From: Methylotenera sp.
Lineage (GTDB): Bacteria; Pseudomonadota; Gammaproteobacteria; Burkholderiales; Methylophilaceae
Direction of reading: 5' to 3'
DNA: 39,053 nucleotides
Assembly (NCBI GenBank): GCA_030655015.1
Contig: JAURWJ010000052.1
Span: 1 to 39,053 of the forward strand
The number at the start of each line of letters is the position of its first letter. Within the stretch, counting starts at the first letter, position 1. The translations under genes and the position numbers were made by a program. This document shows positions 1 through 7,795 of the stretch, piece after piece. The notes beneath the pieces were generated by a model that searched no databases, was not told where the DNA came from, and saw only the letters and a program-made list of their open reading frames with translations.

Positions 1-618
1 GTACTCGCGTTATCGAGCGCTAGTGCTGTTGCGGATACGCAGATCAATGTTGTCGGGTTATTTAGCAATAAAGCGGTGGTGATGATTGATGGAGGAAAGC
101 CCAAGACGTTGAGCGTCGGGCAAACTAGCGCAGGCGTTAAGTTAATCGCGGCTGACAGTAAAAGCGCTACTTTTTTAGTAGAAGGTAAAACTAAACAGCT
201 GGAAATGGGGCAAGCGGCATCCATTGGTGGAGCAGATGCAAATAGCAGCCCCAGCGTGACTTTATACGCCGATGCACAGGGGCACTTTTTTTCTGAGGTA
301 TACATCAATGGCGCACCGTTAAAATTTTTAGTAGATACTGGGGCGACTACGGTTGCATTGAATAGCGGAGATGCCAAGTTTGCAAAAATCGACTATAAAC
401 GCGGTGAGCCTGTTCAAATAGGGACGGCAAACGGTGTTGTAACGGCTTATCGTGTCACGATTGCTAATCTTAAAATTGGTGGTATTACACTAAGCCAAGT
501 AGAGGGAAGCGTGTTGGAAGGTGGCTCCCCATCCGTAGTGCTACTTGGGATGAGTGCGTTAAATCGGTTGGACATGAAGCGCCAGGATATTGCGTTAACT
601 TTGACTAAAAAATACTAG
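1..618 (+). CDS. Clan AA (DTGA-type) retroviral-like aspartic protease, 5' end cut by window edge
   Basis: The reading frame is open from base 1, so the true start lies left of the window. The first visible residues (VLALSSASAVA) look like the end of a signal peptide with an AxA cleavage site, suggesting export to the periplasm. A beta-rich N-terminal part (VVGLFSNKAVVMIDGGKP) precedes the catalytic segment FLVDTGATTVALN, whose D-T-G-A is encoded at 334-345. A C-terminal hydrophobic glycine motif (VVLLGMSALNRL) matches the second conserved block of single-domain aspartic proteases, which act as dimers. The family is widespread in proteobacteria and often called 'TIGR02281 family clan AA aspartic protease'; its substrate is not established. 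The GTG at 76 and ATG at 82 are internal and should not be taken as starts. Family call is confident, cellular role unknown. Confidence 0.85.
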   Translation, partial: VLALSSASAVADTQINVVGLFSNKAVVMIDGGKPKTLSVGQTSAGVKLIAADSKSATFLVEGKTKQLEMGQAASIGGADANSSPSVTLYADAQGHFFSEVYINGAPLKFLVDTGATTVALNSGDAKFAKIDYKRGEPVQIGTANGVVTAYRVTIANLKIGGITLSQVEGSVLEGGSPSVVLLGMSALNRLDMKRQDIALTLTKKY

Positions 619-765
619 ATGCTATTTAATATCGTGCGCGAAATTGCACATCAATATCATGTTCGCGTTGAACTGCGTTATTTAGATGTGCCGCGACCAA
701 TAGGCCCACTAGTTAAAGTGATATTTCCTAAGGGTGGACGTGATTACCGATGGATTTATCCATGA
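619..765 (+). CDS. Small hypothetical protein, 48 aa, abutting the protease gene
   Basis: The ATG follows the protease stop codon with no gap (TAGATG), an arrangement that suits translational coupling. The product starts MLFNIVREIAHQYHV and ends GRDYRWIYP; it is basic and aromatic, with no signal peptide or membrane segment. No Shine-Dalgarno is visible, so expression would rely on ribosomes ending on the protease. A strong hairpin lies 10 bases past its stop, consistent with this being the last gene of the transcript. I do not recognise the family. It could be a chance ORF, but its position between a stop codon and a terminator argues for a real gene. Confidence 0.42.
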   Translation: MLFNIVREIAHQYHVRVELRYLDVPRPIGPLVKVIFPKGGRDYRWIYP

Positions 766-775
766 TTAAAGTCAT

Positions 776-808
776 GATTAAAAGTCACCGTCAGAGTGGC
801 TTTTAATC
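776..808. terminator. Bidirectional terminator hairpin between protease unit and folE2
   Basis: A 13-bp stem (GATTAAAAGTCAC at 776-788 pairing with GTGGCTTTTAATC at 796-808, one G-T wobble) has a 7-base loop. The AT-rich outer stem supplies a short U tract on either strand. It sits between two convergent transcription units, the protease on plus and folE2 on minus. Confidence 0.7.
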
Positions 809-838
809 ACAAACTTAAGTTGCAGCCTCCAAAATTAA

Positions 839-1642
839 CTATTTGCGTTTATCGTTTTCAATCAACGCGTAGGCGGAGTGGTTATGAATGGACTCGAAGT
901 TTTCTGATTCAACGGTATAGGCCACAATGCGTTTTTCTGCATTCAGTTGTGCTGCCACGTCACGCACCATATCTTCAACAAACTTTGGATTGTCGTAGGC
1001 GCGCTCAGTCACATATTTTTCATCAGGGCGTTTCAATAAGCCATAAAGCTCGCATGAAGCTTGCTTTTCAACCAAATCAATAATGTCTTCAATCCAGATA
1101 AAGTCGTTGACTAGTGCAGTAACGGTGACATGCGAACGTTGATTGTGCGCGCCGTAGTCTGATATTTTTTTGCTGCAAGGACACAAGCTGGTGACCGGGA
1201 CTAACACCTTCACGGTGATGTCAAATTTGCCTTTGTTGATTTCACCGATAAAAGTGACTTCGTAGTCTAATAAGCTCTTTACCCCAGAAACTGGCGCCGC
1301 TTTGTTGACAAAATAAGGGAAGGTCATTTCGATATGACCAGACTCGGCTTCTAATCGCTTCACCATTTCACGTAAAATGGTCTCAAAGGATTCAATTGAA
1401 ATTGCATGTTCATTGATGTTGAGAATTTCAACAAAACGTGACATGTGCGTGCCTTTGAATTGCTGTGGCAAATGCACGTACATATTAAATACCGCCACGG
1501 TATGTTGCTCGCCACCTGATTTATCTTTAACGACGACAGGATGGCGAATGGATTTAATCCCTACTTTGTCGATTGCAAGGTGACGCGTATCCACTGTATT
1601 TTGCACATCTTCAATCGGACTTGCTACTGTTGTTTGGCTCAT
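839..1642 (-). CDS. folE2: GTP cyclohydrolase FolE2 (type IB)
   Basis: 267 aa, normal length for GTP cyclohydrolase IB, which converts GTP to 7,8-dihydroneopterin triphosphate for folate and for queuosine-type deazapurines. Family marks: GTHMSRF (about residues 64-70), and [19 protein letters not shown] (about 152-170), with C154/C156 and H166 in the metal and active-site region. The ATG at 1640-1642 has an AGGA Shine-Dalgarno a few bases upstream. It lies 57 bases downstream of dxs on the same strand and probably ends the xseB-ispA-dxs transcript, though its own promoter cannot be excluded. In some bacteria FolE2 is the zinc-sparing paralog of FolE and is controlled by Zur; no Zur-like palindrome is evident in the short upstream gap. 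No folE (IA) gene is present here to test redundancy. Confidence 0.95.
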   Translation of the reverse strand: MSQTTVASPIEDVQNTVDTRHLAIDKVGIKSIRHPVVVKDKSGGEQHTVAVFNMYVHLPQQFKGTHMSRFVEILNINEHAISIESFETILREMVKRLEAESGHIEMTFPYFVNKAAPVSGVKSLLDYEVTFIGEINKGKFDITVKVLVPVTSLCPCSKKISDYGAHNQRSHVTVTALVNDFIWIEDIIDLVEKQASCELYGLLKRPDEKYVTERAYDNPKFVEDMVRDVAAQLNAEKRIVAYTVESENFESIHNHSAYALIENDKRK

Positions 1643-1699
1643 TTGATTCCTACTTTGATTTCTGTTCAGATAGCGGCTAAATAATAGTTGAGTATAACA

Positions 1700-3553
1700 C
1701 TAGGTTATTAGCTTCGCAATTGCGGAAGCGATGCCTTTAGCATCTAGACCGCATTCTGCGAGCATGGTTGCATGGTCACCGTGTTCAATAAACTGGTCAG
1801 GTAACCCTAGGCATAACGTTTTAATTGGATGTTTGATGTTTTGTTGCATACTTTGTAGCGCTTCCAACACCGCAGAGCCTGCGCCACCCATCACGCAATT
1901 TTCTTCTACCGTGATAATAAAGGCATGGTCATTCGCTAGCTTTTCAATCAGCGCAGCATCAATTGGTTTTACAAAGCGCATGTTAGCAACGGTGGCATCA
2001 AGTTGCTCAGCGGCTTCTAATGCAGCTACGAGCATGGAGCCAAAAGCTAAAATCGCTATTTTTTTACCAGTGCGAACAATTTGCCCTTTGCCAATTTCGA
2101 TGCTACTTAGTTCTGGGTTAATAATGGCTCCCGTGCCGCTGCCGCGCGGGTAGCGTACTGCAGCAACACCATTGTATTTAAAGCCTGTAGTGAACATTTG
2201 TCTGCATTCGTTTTCATCGCTGGGTGTCATGATTACTACGTTTGGAATGCAGCGTAAGTAGGTTAAATCAAAACTTCCCGCATGCGTGGGCCCATCTGCA
2301 CCTACCAAGCCAGCACGGTCTATGGCTAACAGCACTGGCAGGTTTTGCAGTGCAATGTCATGGATGAGTTGGTCATAAGCCCGTTGCAGGAATGTGCTGT
2401 AAATCGCAACCACGGGTTTTAGGCCATCACATGCCATGCCAGCCGCAAACGTCAAGGCGTGCTGCTCTGCGATGCCTACGTCAAAATAACGGTCGGGATA
2501 AGCTGCTGCAAAGGCATTTAAACCAGAGCCGTCGCACATGGCAGGCGTAATACCAATAAGGCGGTTATCAATAGCGGCCATATCCACAAGCCAGTCGCCA
2601 AACACTTCAGTGTAAGTTTTTTGCAATTTAGCGTGAAGTGCATTGCCGTTGAATGGGTCAAATTTGCCAACACCATGAAATTTATTCGGGTCATCCTCAG
2701 CCGGTTCAAAACCTTTGCCTTTTTGCGTCACGATATGCAAAAACTGCGGACCAGATAATTGTTTGATATTGTGTAGCGTATCAATCAAAGACTCTAAATC
2801 ATGCCCGTCAATCGGACCAATATAGTTAAAGCCAAATTCTTCAAATAGCGTACCAGGCATCACCATGCCTTTAACATGCTCTTCAGCACGTTTAGCAAAC
2901 TCCATCATCGGCGGTAGCGCAGAAAGTACTTTTTTACCTGATGACCTGACTTTGTTATAGAAGCGGCTGGAAAGTAGTTTAGTTAAATAGTTGTTGAGTG
3001 CGCCTACGTTGTTTGAAATGCTCATATCATTGTCATTGAGTATGACTAGCAAGTTAGCATCCATGTCACCAGCGTTATTCAAGGCTTCAAACGCCATGCC
3101 AGCTGTCATGGCACCATCGCCAATAATCGCGACAGCACGACGTTCGCTGCCGGTTTTTTGAGCAGCGACTGCCATGCCGAGGGCTGCGGAAATAGAGGTA
3201 CTTGAGTGCCCTGTGCCAAACGTATCATATTCGCTCTCAGCGCGACGAGGAAACCCAGCAAGCCCTTGTGGTTTGCGTAAGGTTTGCATACGCGTTCGAC
3301 GACCCGTTAGGATTTTATGCGGGTAAGTTTGATGCCCTACATCCCAAACCAATTTATCATCGGGTGTATTGAATACATAATGAAGGGCGATGGTGAGCTC
3401 AACCACGCCTAAATTAGAAGCTAAATGCCCACCAGTTTTTGAAACGCCATCAATTAAAAATAAGCGTAACTCTTGCGCTAGCTGACCCAGCTGCTTACGA
3501 TCTAGTTGGCGTAGTTGTTGGGGATAGTCAATGGTGTCGAGTAAAGGGGTCAC
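1700..3553 (-). CDS. dxs: 1-deoxy-D-xylulose-5-phosphate synthase
   Basis: 617 aa, the usual length. This is the first enzyme of the MEP isoprenoid pathway: pyruvate plus glyceraldehyde-3-phosphate gives DXP, with thiamine diphosphate. Visible motifs are [15 protein letters not shown] (about 71-85), the ThDP/Mg motif GDGAMTAG starting at about 145 and closing with NDNDMSIS (about 173-180), the pyrimidine-binding domain with [11 protein letters not shown], and [15 protein letters not shown]. The start is GTG at 3551-3553. A TAA lies in frame only 12 bases upstream and the N-terminus [12 protein letters not shown] fits the family, so GTG is the only sensible start; the Shine-Dalgarno is poor. 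It follows ispA with a 71-base gap. Confidence 0.97.
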   Translation of the reverse strand: MTPLLDTIDYPQQLRQLDRKQLGQLAQELRLFLIDGVSKTGGHLASNLGVVELTIALHYVFNTPDDKLVWDVGHQTYPHKILTGRRTRMQTLRKPQGLAGFPRRAESEYDTFGTGHSSTSISAALGMAVAAQKTGSERRAVAIIGDGAMTAGMAFEALNNAGDMDANLLVILNDNDMSISNNVGALNNYLTKLLSSRFYNKVRSSGKKVLSALPPMMEFAKRAEEHVKGMVMPGTLFEEFGFNYIGPIDGHDLESLIDTLHNIKQLSGPQFLHIVTQKGKGFEPAEDDPNKFHGVGKFDPFNGNALHAKLQKTYTEVFGDWLVDMAAIDNRLIGITPAMCDGSGLNAFAAAYPDRYFDVGIAEQHALTFAAGMACDGLKPVVAIYSTFLQRAYDQLIHDIALQNLPVLLAIDRAGLVGADGPTHAGSFDLTYLRCIPNVVIMTPSDENECRQMFTTGFKYNGVAAVRYPRGSGTGAIINPELSSIEIGKGQIVRTGKKIAILAFGSMLVAALEAAEQLDATVANMRFVKPIDAALIEKLANDHAFIITVEENCVMGGAGSAVLEALQSMQQNIKHPIKTLCLGLPDQFIEHGDHATMLAECGLDAKGIASAIAKLIT

Positions 3554-3624
3554 AAGTAGGTGTCGTTAATAATGAATTTCAGGGCAAAGAAAATAATCGT
3601 AGTAGGGGTTGTTAAAAATAAGGG

Positions 3625-4563
3625 CTAAAAACTGCGTTGCGTAATAAAATTCGCCAGCGCTCGAAGCCGCTGTGCGTTATCGCCAAAGGGTGCTAATGCA
3701 TCAATTGCAGTTTCATACAGTTGTCTCGCATGTTTTTTAGCATCGGCTAATCCTAAAATTGTGACATAAGTCGGCTTGTTACTATTGGCATCTTTGCCTG
3801 CTGTTTTACCCAAGGTGTGTGTATCTGCTTCAACATCTAAAATATCATCAATCACTTGAAACGCAAGCCCGATGTTTTTAGCATAAATGCTGACAGCAGC
3901 AATGTGTTCATTAGAGCCATGTGCGCTTAGCAAAACTGCAGCTTGAATCAGCGCACCTGTTTTTAGCTGGTGCATGGTTTCAAGCTCATGTTGAGTCAGT
4001 GCCACGCCTACTGCACTTAGGTCAATCGCCTGGCCGCCTGCCATGCCATTAGAGCCCGCTGCCTTGGCTAATATATTGATCATGTTGATTTGCTGATTTG
4101 CATTTTCACATAATTGCGGTGCTGATAATACTTCAAATGCCAAGGTCTGCAATGCATCGCCTACTAATAACGCGGTTGCATCATCAAATTGTTTATGGCA
4201 ACTTGGTTTTCCGCGACGCAGGTCATCGTCATCCATACAGGGCATATCGTCATGCACTAATGAATAAGCATGAATCAGCTCAACTGCGCTGGCTGCTGCA
4301 TCAGCAATTTGAGTCTCGGTGTTGCAAAGCTCGGCTGTGGCATAGCACAGCAGCGCACGTATGCGCTTGCCGCCACCTAGTGCACTGTAGCGCATGGCAC
4401 TATGTAATGTTTGTGGTATTAAGTTTGCGGGTGGCAGGGTGAGGGCTAGCACACTCTCAATGTGAGCTTGCTTAGCTTTAATCCAGGTTAAGAAATCCTG
4501 ACTTAACAAATCTGGGCTTAGTAAATTCTGGTTTAATAAATCCTGCACAGATGGCTTGCTCAT
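3625..4563 (-). CDS. ispA: Farnesyl/geranyl diphosphate synthase (polyprenyl synthetase family)
   Basis: 312 aa from the chosen ATG at 4561-4563 (MSKPSVQ...). An in-frame ATG at 4585-4587 would add eight residues and overlap xseB by 17 bases. Condenses isopentenyl diphosphate with allylic diphosphates to make C15 FPP for ubiquinone and undecaprenyl-phosphate. First aspartate-rich motif: LVHDDMPCMDDDDLRRGKPS near residues 102-121. Second: QVIDDILDVEAD near 230. GGGKRIRALL is the IPP-binding segment. The N-terminus carries an unusual run of four 5-residue repeats (QDLLN QNLLS PDLLS QDFLT) before the conserved FLTWIKAKQ. Neither start has a clear Shine-Dalgarno; coupling to xseB translation is likely. 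Function call firm, exact start uncertain. Confidence 0.94.
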   Translation of the reverse strand: MSKPSVQDLLNQNLLSPDLLSQDFLTWIKAKQAHIESVLALTLPPANLIPQTLHSAMRYSALGGGKRIRALLCYATAELCNTETQIADAAASAVELIHAYSLVHDDMPCMDDDDLRRGKPSCHKQFDDATALLVGDALQTLAFEVLSAPQLCENANQQINMINILAKAAGSNGMAGGQAIDLSAVGVALTQHELETMHQLKTGALIQAAVLLSAHGSNEHIAAVSIYAKNIGLAFQVIDDILDVEADTHTLGKTAGKDANSNKPTYVTILGLADAKKHARQLYETAIDALAPFGDNAQRLRALANFITQRSF

Positions 4564-4570
4564 GACTTGG

Positions 4571-4843
4571 TTATTCGTTATCAGCATTAAACGCGACTAA
4601 TTGCTGACGCTCGTTTAATACCTTAACTTGTTGTTCAACTTCGGCAAGTGATTTTTGACAAAGCTCAAGTAATGTATTGCCATGTTTATAGGCTTCAAGG
4701 GAAGCCTCCAAAGGCATCAGGCCAGATTCCATTTGTGCCACAATGGTTTCGAGTTCGCTATATGCCTGCTCGAAGCTGGGGGGGGGTTCATGCCCTGCTT
4801 TGGCAGCTGATTTTGGAGCGGTTTTTGTGTTGGATGCAGACAT
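4571..4843 (-). CDS. xseB: Exodeoxyribonuclease VII small subunit
   Basis: 90 aa. XseB is the small helical-hairpin subunit that packs on XseA to make exonuclease VII, which degrades single-stranded DNA from both ends. The core SFEQAYSELETIVAQMESG followed by LEASLEAYKHGNTLLELCQ is diagnostic. A low-complexity N-terminal tail (NTKTAPKSAAKAGHEPPP) precedes it, and its proline codons form a run of nine G on the plus strand (4778-4786). It begins the xseB-ispA-dxs arrangement common in proteobacteria; the large subunit gene is not in this window. Confidence 0.95.
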   Translation of the reverse strand: MSASNTKTAPKSAAKAGHEPPPSFEQAYSELETIVAQMESGLMPLEASLEAYKHGNTLLELCQKSLAEVEQQVKVLNERQQLVAFNADNE

Positions 4844-4870
4844 AAATCAACAGTTTCGATGTTGGGTAGC

Positions 4871-4966
4871 TCTATTTACTCAATGTTTCGGGCATCCTCT
4901 TTGTGGATTGCCAGCTTAAAGTACTTTGTCACCTGACTCCGTCGCTTAGAAGTTTGAGTAAATAGA
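4871..4966. repeat. 13-bp perfect inverted repeat flanking a 70-base insert, upstream of xseB
   Basis: TCTATTTACTCAA at 4871-4883 is the exact reverse complement of TTGAGTAAATAGA at 4954-4966. The 163-base gap between the esterase stop and xseB start otherwise must hold the esterase terminator and the promoter for the xseB operon. No T run follows either arm, so it is not a standard intrinsic terminator. It may be a long hairpin in the 5' leader, a divergent binding site, or a remnant of a small mobile repeat. Confidence 0.6.
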
Positions 4967-5006
4967 TGCGCCTTGTTGTTAGGTAAGCCTGTATTCTACC
5001 AAATAT

Positions 5007-5687
5007 TTAGGCTAAAACCTGCTGTAAAAAGCGTGCAATATCTGCAATCTCGTCTACGCACACCGAATGTGCCATTTTATATTCATGCCAAGTGACGAGA
5101 TATCGTCTATTTTGTAATAAATTGCGCGAAATTTGACTCATTTCAAGGCTAATCACATCATCAAAAATACCATGTGCCATAAAAATTGGGGTGTTTGCAT
5201 TGGCCGCATTTGCCTCTAAGGCCAGTTTGTCGTGTAGCGGTAAATAGGTTGATAAGGCTAGTATTCCTCCAAGTCTTTGTGGATAGCGTAGTGCGGTATG
5301 TAGTGCGACAGCGCCACCTTGCGAAAAGCCGGCAAGCACGATACGCTCACTCGCAATGCCTCGATCAATTTCAGTTTGAATCAAGGCGTTGATGGTGTGC
5401 TGGCTGGCCTGTATGCCAGCCTCGTCTTCACGGCTGACAGGGATGATGCCATAAATGTCATACCAAGCGGGCATGACATATCCATTGTTACGGGTTACAG
5501 CCATATCAGGCGCATGCGGCAGAATAAATCTTACGTTGGGAAGATATTGAGGCTGCAATAACTGCTGCGCAATAGGTTCAAAATCATACCCGTCGGCACC
5601 TAATCCATGTAGCCAGATAACGCTGGCATTGATTTTGCTAACAGCTATATTAGGGTTGGTTAGCTCTAATGGGGGGTTGTGGGTCAT
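5007..5687 (-). CDS. Alpha/beta-hydrolase carboxylesterase (phospholipase/carboxylesterase, acyl-protein-thioesterase-like family)
   Basis: 226 aa, the normal size of this cytosolic esterase family (EstB of Pseudomonas, eukaryotic acyl-protein thioesterases). The oxyanion segment VIWLHGLGADGYDF is near residue 23. The nucleophile elbow GFSQGG has S122, the acid is D176 in HGIFDDVIS, and the histidine is H207 in KMAHSVC, so the catalytic triad is complete. No signal peptide. Natural substrate unknown; members hydrolyse short-chain esters and lysophospholipids in vitro. Transcribed on minus, divergent from the phosphodiesterase-like gene and 163 bases upstream of xseB. Confidence 0.9.
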   Translation of the reverse strand: MTHNPPLELTNPNIAVSKINASVIWLHGLGADGYDFEPIAQQLLQPQYLPNVRFILPHAPDMAVTRNNGYVMPAWYDIYGIIPVSREDEAGIQASQHTINALIQTEIDRGIASERIVLAGFSQGGAVALHTALRYPQRLGGILALSTYLPLHDKLALEANAANANTPIFMAHGIFDDVISLEMSQISRNLLQNRRYLVTWHEYKMAHSVCVDEIADIARFLQQVLA

Positions 5688-5726
5688 GGTGGTAATGATT
5701 TATGTTATGGGTGAAGGCGAGCCGCA

Positions 5727-5819
5727 ATGAAAAAAATACGTGTAAAATCAAGCCGTCAAGTTGATATGCCGTTGCTTAACGTTGAAATCATAGCATTTTA
5801 CTCGCCAGTTGTACTTTAA
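5727..5819 (+). CDS. Possible 30-aa small ORF in the divergent intergenic region
   Basis: An ATG at 5727 is preceded by GAAGG (5713-5717) at a workable distance and runs 30 codons to TAA at 5817-5819. The product starts MKKIRVKSSRQVDM and is basic at its N-terminus with a hydrophobic tail. No homology is recognised. It could equally be chance within a promoter region, so this is a weak call. Confidence 0.15.
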   Translation: MKKIRVKSSRQVDMPLLNVEIIAFYSPVVL

Positions 5820-5875
5820 GACGACATAAGTTCTTTATTAAATAGCCTAATGAAACAAAACAACTGTGAGTTTAG

Positions 5876-6658
5876 ATGATGCAAATAAAAATACTCGGCT
5901 GTAGTGGTGGTATTGGTGATGATTTACGCACCACCTCTATGCTTGTAGATCATGATATTTTGATTGAGGCGGGCACTGGTGTGGGTGATTTAACCATGAG
6001 CCAACTTTTGGCGATTGACCACATTTTTATTAGTCACTCACATTTAGATCATATTGCCTTTATCCCATTCTTGTTGGATACGGTGATGGGAATTCGTACC
6101 GAGCCTGTGACGCTACATGCTTTGCCAGAAACTTTAAGTATTTTATGCACGCATATTTTTAATTGGAAAATATGGCCGGATTTCAACGCGATTCCAGATA
6201 TTTATAATCCTTTTTTGCGTTACCACGCATTGAAATTAGGTGAAACGCTGAATTTAAATGGCCGTAAGTTTACCCCTCTACCCGTTAATCACGTTGTGCC
6301 TGCGGTTGGCTACCATGTAGAGGGTCAGCAGTTCAGTCTGGTTTATACAGGTGACACGACGGAGTGTGATGCACTATGGAGTGAGGTGAATAAGATTGAA
6401 AATCTTAAGTATGTCATTATAGAAACAGCATTTAGTAATGGTGAGCTTAAGCTGGCCAAGCTATCTAAACACCTTTGCCCATCGATGCTGGTCACGGAGC
6501 TTGCTAAGTTAGACCTCACGAAGTTGACTGATATTCCTGAAGTATTGATCACGCACCTAAAACCTGGCGAGAGTGGAACTATCATGCTTGAAATTGCAGC
6601 TAGTCACCCTATAATGCCAGTGATGGCACTAAAACATCACCAAATTCTTCATTTATAA
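5876..6658 (+). CDS. Metallo-beta-lactamase-fold protein, class II 3',5'-cyclic-nucleotide phosphodiesterase-like
   Basis: 260 aa from ATG 5876 (a second ATG follows directly at 5879). The fold signature HSHLDH is at residues 54-59; further metal-ligand candidates are the histidine in LPVNHVVPAVGYHV, the aspartate in VYTGDTTE and the histidine in LITHLKPGESG. The early motif LGCSGGIGDDLRTTSMLVD and IFISHSHLDHIAFIPFLLD resemble class II cAMP phosphodiesterases (PDEase II, CpdP/PDE1 type) more than RNase Z or glyoxalase II. Expected activity would be hydrolysis of cyclic nucleotide in the cytosol. It is followed 18 bases later by a protein with a cyclic-nucleotide-binding domain, which supports the call. 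The substrate is an inference. Confidence 0.75.
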   Translation: MMQIKILGCSGGIGDDLRTTSMLVDHDILIEAGTGVGDLTMSQLLAIDHIFISHSHLDHIAFIPFLLDTVMGIRTEPVTLHALPETLSILCTHIFNWKIWPDFNAIPDIYNPFLRYHALKLGETLNLNGRKFTPLPVNHVVPAVGYHVEGQQFSLVYTGDTTECDALWSEVNKIENLKYVIIETAFSNGELKLAKLSKHLCPSMLVTELAKLDLTKLTDIPEVLITHLKPGESGTIMLEIAASHPIMPVMALKHHQILHL

Positions 6659-6676
6659 AAAAACAAGGTTAACGTG

Positions 6677-7750
6677 ATGGCCGTAGACCAGTCAGTATTA
6701 GAGCGGTTAGAGCCGATCGCAAAGTTATCTGCCGCGCGTAAGCAGGAGCTTGCAGGGTTATGCTATATCGAGAAGGTGAATAAAAACATAGACCCAATGC
6801 GCATGAACATTACTAAAGCCTCGCAAGTGCTGTATGTACTGAAAGGCGACTTGGGTCTCAATTTCATCAATGGTCACAAACTTATCTTGCGTGGCGGATC
6901 GCCAGCTGCAAGGCATCCAGTTAACAACGATCGCAATATCAAAGCAACCATTGCGCTGACTGATATTGAAATTATGCGTATAGACATGGATTTGCTGGAT
7001 ATCATGTTGACGTGGGACCAGCTCTCTAATAATGAAGGCGTACCGAAACAGTTAGATGCTCATCAATCCAGTCAGGCTGGTAGAACCCCAGCCGATTGGA
7101 TGCACGATACTAGTATTTTTAGTGTTTCTAAATTACAAACGGGGGTGTTTAGCCAATTGCCCGCAGCCAACATTGAAGCGATGTTTGAACGTATGACGCA
7201 CATTGCTCCTGTGGCTGGGCAAGTCATTATTCAGCAAGGTGCAGAGGGCGATTATTACTACCTGATTCAGCGCGGCACTGTGGTTGTTACCAAGGTGGTG
7301 GATTTTAGCCAGCCTGCGGTGGTGATTGCTGAATTAAACGAAGGGTGCGCCTTTGGTGAGGAAGCTTTAGCTTCAGATAATAAACGCAATGCAACCGTCA
7401 CCATGAAAACGGACGGTGAATTACTCAGGCTTAATAAAGAAGACTTTGTCGCCTTACTCAAAGCACCGTTGATTAAGCAATTGAGTTGGGCTGAGGCGAT
7501 AGAAAAAATTAAAGCAGGCGCTGTGTGGGTAGACGTAAGATTGCCATCTGAATATCAGTTTGACCCTATTCAAGATGCCATCAATTTACCTTTAAATGAA
7601 ATTCGTCAATGGCTGATTAGCTTAGATAAAAGCATTCCCTACATCATGTATTGCCAAACGGGTCGCCGTAGCTCAGCCGCAGCATTTATCTTGGCGCAAG
7701 CTGGGTTTAATGTTTATGTATTGACCAACGGCACGAGGTCCCTCACTTAA
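6677..7750 (+). CDS. Cyclic-nucleotide-binding domain protein fused to a C-terminal rhodanese domain
   Basis: 357 aa from ATG 6677, chosen because AAGG at 6665-6668 is well spaced for it; an upstream GTG at 6674 is possible. Residues about 1-115 look like a degenerate first cNMP-binding-like beta roll. About 145-265 form a second, better one (VAGQVIIQQGAEGDYYYLIQ), whose phosphate-binding cassette is FGEEALASDNKRNATV (from 226), close to the canonical FGE-(L)-A-L...R-x-A. Residues about 268-352 form a rhodanese domain with VDVRLPSEY and the active loop CQTGRRS with C326, so sulfur transfer or persulfide sensing is feasible. No DNA-binding HTH is present, so it is not a CRP-type regulator. Probably co-transcribed with the phosphodiesterase-like gene. 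Physiological role unknown. Confidence 0.82.
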   Translation: MAVDQSVLERLEPIAKLSAARKQELAGLCYIEKVNKNIDPMRMNITKASQVLYVLKGDLGLNFINGHKLILRGGSPAARHPVNNDRNIKATIALTDIEIMRIDMDLLDIMLTWDQLSNNEGVPKQLDAHQSSQAGRTPADWMHDTSIFSVSKLQTGVFSQLPAANIEAMFERMTHIAPVAGQVIIQQGAEGDYYYLIQRGTVVVTKVVDFSQPAVVIAELNEGCAFGEEALASDNKRNATVTMKTDGELLRLNKEDFVALLKAPLIKQLSWAEAIEKIKAGAVWVDVRLPSEYQFDPIQDAINLPLNEIRQWLISLDKSIPYIMYCQTGRRSSAAAFILAQAGFNVYVLTNGTRSLT

Positions 7751-7795
7751 TTGCCGTGTCCTCCGGCGCTGTCTGCATCGTACCAATCTGATTGG

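Noticed and set aside
796-1083. 95-aa plus-strand ORF opposite folE2
   Set aside because: It starts inside the terminator hairpin and runs antisense to folE2; no ribosome site and no recognisable domain.
4098-4442. 114-aa plus-strand ORF opposite ispA
   Set aside because: Histidine/arginine-rich antisense frame of a conserved enzyme; no independent support.
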